Source of the DNA: Variovorax sp. ZS18.2.2
GTDB lineage: Bacteria; Pseudomonadota; Gammaproteobacteria; Burkholderiales; Burkholderiaceae_C
Direction: 5' to 3'
Assembly (NCBI RefSeq): GCF_024701975.1
Contig: NZ_JANLNM010000001.1
Location: 620,001-684,000, forward strand
DNA length: 64,000 bases
The notes under the pieces were generated by a model. The model did no database searches, had not been told where the DNA came from, and saw nothing but the letters and a program-made list of their open reading frames with translations. Numbering within the stretch: the stretch's first letter is position 1; the number at the start of each line of letters is the position of its first letter. The translations under genes were made by a program, and so were the position numbers. Positions 60,759 to 64,000 of this stretch are shown here, one piece after another.

Positions 60759-61031
60759 TCAGCGCAGCCCCAACTTTGCCTGCACCAGATTCTGGACGTC
60801 GTTGACAAGCGTCGCCAGTTCGGGCCGGTCCCCGTACATGTCGAATTCGCGAACGGCGATGAGACCCATCGAGAACGGACCCGGCCGGTTCTCCTGCGGA
60901 TGGCCGAGAACGAAATTCCGGCACCACGTGAGTTGGCGCTCGATGCTCACTGCCGGCTCGAACGACTGTGCTGCCATCGGGCGAATGTCGGCCAGGGCAG
61001 CGTCGATCTTCTCGAGGAGTTCTTCTTCCAT
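60759..61031 (-). CDS. Tsi6-like immunity protein
   Basis: 90 residues, two helical halves: MEEELLEKIDAALADI and SIERQLTWCRNFVLGHPQEN, then GPFSMGLIAVREFDMYGDRPELATLVNDVQ. The pattern of an alpha-helical ~90-residue protein with a GLIAVREF-type core resembles Tsi6, the immunity protein against the NAD(P)+-hydrolysing T6SS effector Tse6. No Tse6-like effector, VgrG or EagT is present here, so it would be an orphan immunity gene. It lies 24 nt after the VOC gene and 42 nt before the Imm33-like gene, which suggests one transcript. Confidence 0.55.
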   Translation of the reverse strand: MEEELLEKIDAALADIRPMAAQSFEPAVSIERQLTWCRNFVLGHPQENRPGPFSMGLIAVREFDMYGDRPELATLVNDVQNLVQAKLGLR

Positions 61032-61055
61032 GTTTCATCCGAAGGCAATTCGCCA

Positions 61056-61427
61056 CTACCCTCGAGGCTGCTCCACAAGCTGAAGCTCATTGCCCGCAGG
61101 ATCGCGAAGCGTTGCAAGAACACCGCCCCATCGCTGCCGCTCCGGAAGCCCACTGAAGTCAACGCCGAGCGACGAAAGCTCCCTGTACTTCGACTGGATG
61201 TCTGCCACATCGAAAGACAGGCCGGTAAAGCGCCCCACCAGTACCCGGTCTTCTGCTGGCGCATCCTCCTCGACACGCTCGACCACCAAACTCATCGGTC
61301 CGGCGTCGAACACGCAGAAGCCCTGTTCGCGCCCGTCGGCCTTCAATTTCAGGCCAAGTATTTCTTCATAAAAGCGGGAGGCGTCGGCAAGGTCCCGGAC
61401 GAAGATGCGTGCGGTGTGAAGCTGCAT
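61056..61427 (-). CDS. VOC-family (glyoxalase-like) protein
   Basis: 123 residues from ATG 61427, with AGGAGA immediately upstream. A single VOC domain: MQLHTARIFVRDLADASRFYEEILGLKL in blocks, VGRFTGLSFDVADI and the C-terminal TLRDPAGNELQLVEQP. The His and Glu expected for a metal site (H4 and the E of NELQLVE) are present. Substrate unknown; relatives include glyoxalases, fosfomycin- and bleomycin-resistance proteins and dioxygenases. Probably heads the transcript that includes the Tsi6-like gene. Confidence 0.85.
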   Translation of the reverse strand: MQLHTARIFVRDLADASRFYEEILGLKLKADGREQGFCVFDAGPMSLVVERVEEDAPAEDRVLVGRFTGLSFDVADIQSKYRELSSLGVDFSGLPERQRWGGVLATLRDPAGNELQLVEQPRG

Positions 61428-61679
61428 GGTCTCTCCTGACAAGCGCATGGTTTCGGATGGGCTGCATGCTATGCGCGTGCTTCGCCCGCAACAAGGGGCC
61501 ATGGCGCCGCTCACGAAGCAGTCGAGTGAGCGAGCAATGCGCTTGCGCGCCGAGCGCCCTATGAAATTTATTGTCGCGAAAGCGGGCCCGGATACACAGG
61601 CATACGGTGTGCGCGGAGAGCGGGACGCAGCGCCCCAAGAATCGCCTTCGTCATCCACTCCACATGCCGAAAGACTCCC

Positions 61680-62090
61680 ATGACGAACACGACGAAGATC
61701 CGAACGATGGCAACAATGCTGCTGGTCGCCGGCACCACCCTGGCCCCGCATTTCGCATTCGCGCAGCAGCCCCCGGGCATCGGCCGCACCCAATCGCTGA
61801 AGCACGACCTGGCCGACCCCGGCCGCGAGGTGATCCAGGTGCGCGTCGATTTCGCGCAGGGCGCGGCCTTCGGCTTTCACTCGCATCCGGGCGAAGAGAT
61901 CGCCTATGTGCTCGAAGGCACGGTGCAATACCAGTTCGAGGGCAAGCCGCCTATCACGCTCAAGGTCGGCGACTCGCTGTTCATCCCGGCGGGTGCGGTC
62001 CACTCGGCGAGGAACATCGGCAGCGGCAATGCGGCCGAGCTCGCCACCTATCTGGTCGAGAAGGGGAAGCCGCTTGTCGTGAGCAAGTGA
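61680..62090 (+). CDS. Secreted cupin protein
   Basis: 136 residues. Sec signal peptide (KIRTMATMLLVAGTTLAPHFAFA, cleavage before QQ), then a single cupin domain: GFHSHPGEEIAYVLEGTVQY (motif 1 with His, His, Glu) and VGDSLFIPAGAVHSARN (motif 2 with His). Metal-binding residues are intact. Exported small cupins of this type are common in Burkholderiales and uncharacterised. It is separated by 74 nt from the next secreted protein. Confidence 0.85.
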   Translation: MTNTTKIRTMATMLLVAGTTLAPHFAFAQQPPGIGRTQSLKHDLADPGREVIQVRVDFAQGAAFGFHSHPGEEIAYVLEGTVQYQFEGKPPITLKVGDSLFIPAGAVHSARNIGSGNAAELATYLVEKGKPLVVSK

Positions 62091-62164
62091 GCGTCGGCAC
62101 CGCGGACGGATACAGTCCGGGCAGTTGCCCGCACCGCATCAACCCAGAAGCGAGGGATGAAACC

Positions 62165-62605
62165 ATGAAGCCGTTTCCACGAATGCTCGTCGCCGCACTG
62201 CTGATCGCGAGCGCAATGGCGGTGCATGCCCGCACCGACGGGCCGGTCGTGCCGCCGCAGGTGCACACCGTGGCAAGCGGTGGCGAGTGGAACACGGCCA
62301 AGGCAGGCGGCGCGCTTCGCGTGATCATCGTCTACGAGGGCTTCGAACACATGCACTCGAAGCTCTGGCTCGAATGGATCAGCATCGGGGAACGCGGAGA
62401 GCGCCGGCTGGCTGCACGGGTGCTGGTGAATGAGCTGTCCAACGGTTTCTCGTCCGTCAGGCTGGACGACCGGCGCAAGGTATTCAGCGGATCGCAGATT
62501 CGGCTGCGCTCGGCGAACCCCTATTCGACGGAAGACAACCAGGACGTGACGATCAAAGCCGGGAGACCCGGCCAGTACAAGATCGTCTTGCGGCCGGCCC
62601 GCTGA
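62165..62605 (+). CDS. Secreted hypothetical protein
   Basis: 146 residues from ATG 62165. Signal peptide MKPFPRMLVAALLIASAMAVHA with cleavage before RTDG. The mature part looks all-beta: ALRVIIVYEGFEHMHSKLWLEWIS, LAARVLVNELSNGFSSVRL, SGSQIRLRSANPY, GQYKIVLRP. No Cys, no family recognised. Possibly co-transcribed with the cupin upstream. Confidence 0.7.
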   Translation: MKPFPRMLVAALLIASAMAVHARTDGPVVPPQVHTVASGGEWNTAKAGGALRVIIVYEGFEHMHSKLWLEWISIGERGERRLAARVLVNELSNGFSSVRLDDRRKVFSGSQIRLRSANPYSTEDNQDVTIKAGRPGQYKIVLRPAR

Positions 62606-62648
62606 CGACAACGCCGGCGGGCTTGCCGGCACCGTCGAGAATCCCCGC

Positions 62649-63422
62649 ATGCCTCACGCCGTTTCTCTCCTTCGCGCCGCCCGCCTTGCGCGAAGCGCCA
62701 AGCCCTTTCTGGCCCGCGGCGGCTTCAAGCGCGAACGCTGCGCGGGCTGCCGGCTGCTGCCCAGCCATTGCATGTGCGCCTTGCGCCCGTCGGTGGCCAC
62801 GCGCGCGGGTGTGTGCCTGCTCATGGCCGACATTGAGCCGCTCAAGCCGACCAACACGGGTTGGCTGATCGCCGACGTGGTGGCCGATACCTTCGCCTTC
62901 GGCTGGGCGCGTACCGAAACCGATCCCACGCTGCTGGCTTTGCTGGCCGACCCGCAGTGGCAACCCTATGTGGTGTTTCCCGGGCAATATGCGGCGCCCG
63001 AGCGCGTGGTCCGCACCGTCCCGTTGTCGCTTGATTCGCTGCACGGTGCGCCGGCGAAACGCCCGCTCTTCATCCTGCTGGACGGAACCTGGGGCGAGGC
63101 CCGCAAGATGTTCGGCAGAAGCCCGTACCTCGATGCGCTGCCGGTACTGAGCCTGGAGCCCGAGCAGATATCCCAGTACAAGCTGCGCCGCTCCGGCCGC
63201 GACGACCACTTCTGCACCAGCGAGGTGGCCGCCCTGTGCATGAACCTGGCAGGCGAACACGTCGCCGAGCAAACGCTGGAGGCCTATCTGGCGGTGTTCA
63301 CGCATCACTATCTGCGTGCGAAGAACCAGCAGCCTGTCGTGTGGGATGGTGATGCGCACCAGCGGCTGCGCGAGGTGCAACTCCTGGAGCAAGCTGGCGC
63401 TATGGCTCCTGCGCGCCCATGA
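62649..63422 (+). CDS. tRNA-uridine aminocarboxypropyltransferase (DTW domain)
   Basis: 257 residues. The DTW domain is clear: N-terminal Cys cluster CAGCRLLPSHCMCA (residues ~36-49), the motif FILLDGTWGEARKMFGRSPYL (DGTW, ~140-160) and C-terminal YLAVFTHHYLRAKNQQP. TapT/DTWD proteins transfer the 3-amino-3-carboxypropyl group of S-adenosylmethionine to tRNA uridine (acp3U). The 3' end overlaps the convergent esterase by 23 nt. Confidence 0.88.
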   Translation: MPHAVSLLRAARLARSAKPFLARGGFKRERCAGCRLLPSHCMCALRPSVATRAGVCLLMADIEPLKPTNTGWLIADVVADTFAFGWARTETDPTLLALLADPQWQPYVVFPGQYAAPERVVRTVPLSLDSLHGAPAKRPLFILLDGTWGEARKMFGRSPYLDALPVLSLEPEQISQYKLRRSGRDDHFCTSEVAALCMNLAGEHVAEQTLEAYLAVFTHHYLRAKNQQPVVWDGDAHQRLREVQLLEQAGAMAPARP

Positions 63423-64000
63423 AGAATTCGACTGCCCGCCCAACCACCCACGGCACGATGACGTGGTCGCCATCGAAGGGCTGAAGCGTCAGGTCGTGCC
63501 CGCTCTCCAGCAGCCGCCGTGCGTGCGGATGGGCGCTGGTCCCGATAGGCAACTGGCTGTCGGCGCGGCCGTGCGCCAGAAACACCCGCGGCTTTCCTGT
63601 CTGCGTGAAAGCGTTCATGAAGCCCGCGGACAACCCGATCACATGGCTCGCCACATCGCCGTTGGTTACGCCGAGCGAGAGAGCATAGCTGCCGCCATCT
63701 GAGAAGCCGGCGAATGCGAGGCGCGTGGGGTCGATGCGAAAGTGCCCGGCCACCGTCGAGAGCGCGCCATCGAGCCGCTCCAGATCGGGCCCGTGTCCGC
63801 CGACCACGATGTCCCACGTCGGGTACATCGACTGCGGCGCGAGCAGAAGAAATTTCCGGGCCCGCGCATGCGCCACGAGATGCGGCAGCACCCGGTTGGC
63901 CTCGCCGCCCGCGCCGTGGAACATCACCAGCAGCGGCAGTGGTGCATCGGCGGGCAATCCCTCGGGCACCACCAGCACGGCCTCGCGCCCTTCGGCGAAC
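63400..64000 (-). CDS. Alpha/beta hydrolase (phospholipase/carboxylesterase or PHB depolymerase-like), 5' end missing
   Basis: The frame is open to the right edge, so the N-terminus lies outside. Visible: oxyanion region VMFHGAGGEANRV, nucleophile elbow GFSDGGSYALSLG, acid-containing FLAHGRADSQLPIG and the His in FDGDHVIVPW, i.e. a complete catalytic triad. This matches the carboxylesterase/LpqC-like group. Methionines at the start of LVVPEGLP or MFHGAG are internal. Substrate unknown; converges on and overlaps the DTW gene. Confidence 0.85.
   Translation of the reverse strand, partial: FAEGREAVLVVPEGLPADAPLPLLVMFHGAGGEANRVLPHLVAHARARKFLLLAPQSMYPTWDIVVGGHGPDLERLDGALSTVAGHFRIDPTRLAFAGFSDGGSYALSLGVTNGDVASHVIGLSAGFMNAFTQTGKPRVFLAHGRADSQLPIGTSAHPHARRLLESGHDLTLQPFDGDHVIVPWVVGRAVEFFMGAQEP

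Overview
The window looks like a chromosomal segment of a high-GC betaproteobacterium, most likely Comamonadaceae and Variovorax-like. The basis is the very strong G/C third-position bias, Bug-type solute-binding proteins beside a TctDE-like two-component system, an aspartate decarboxylase/antiporter (AspD/AspT) cluster, and protocatechuate and quinate catabolic genes. This taxonomic call is inferred from gene content only. I found no rRNA, tRNA, CRISPR array or intact insertion sequence.

Layout. 1-8.5 kb: a partial DUF2167 gene, a cupin, then a tightly packed operon (ArsR regulator, SRPBCC protein, ECF42-type sigma factor, two YCII/DGPF proteins, 14-TM efflux pump), a small coiled-coil-like protein, aroC and an MFS gene. 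8.6-16 kb: a Tat-lipoprotein phosphoesterase converges on an aspD-aspT-aspT operon. 16.3-20.3 kb: an frc-like sugar ABC transporter with a ROK regulator. 20.5-27.3 kb: hypotheticals, two Bug/TctC proteins and a TctD/TctE-like two-component pair.

27.4-42.2 kb: the most unusual block. A small secreted STN + TonB-C protein, an ECF sigma factor, a FecR anti-sigma factor and a 3817-residue filamentous-haemagglutinin-type protein are followed by a second ECF sigma factor. It resembles FecIRA cell-surface signalling, but the TonB-dependent receptor is replaced by a free STN protein and the output gene is a giant exoprotein. The same 20-bp element, with identical spacing to a -10-like TTCGTCT, precedes both fecR and the giant gene.

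42.2-52.2 kb: a quinate/shikimate-to-beta-ketoadipate cluster (divergent IclR regulator, two shikimate-dehydrogenase paralogues, pcaB, pcaC, an MFS pump, pcaD, a fused QuiC dehydratase, a ShiA-like symporter). Quinate or shikimate would be taken up, oxidised, dehydrated to protocatechuate and funnelled towards beta-ketoadipate; pcaGH and pcaIJF are not in the window. 52.2-56.3 kb: a FrnE-like DsbA protein, a DUF1800/DUF1501 pair split by a REP-like inverted repeat, and a small membrane protein.

56.3-61.4 kb: an accessory-looking region. A solitary, diverged EF-Tu lies behind a long leader with two short ORFs, each followed by an intrinsic terminator. Beyond it are a MITE-like element and a run of small genes that look like orphan immunity genes (Tsi6-like, Imm33-like, unknown). 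61.4-64 kb: a VOC protein, a secreted cupin, a secreted hypothetical, a DTW-domain tRNA-modifying enzyme and a partial esterase.
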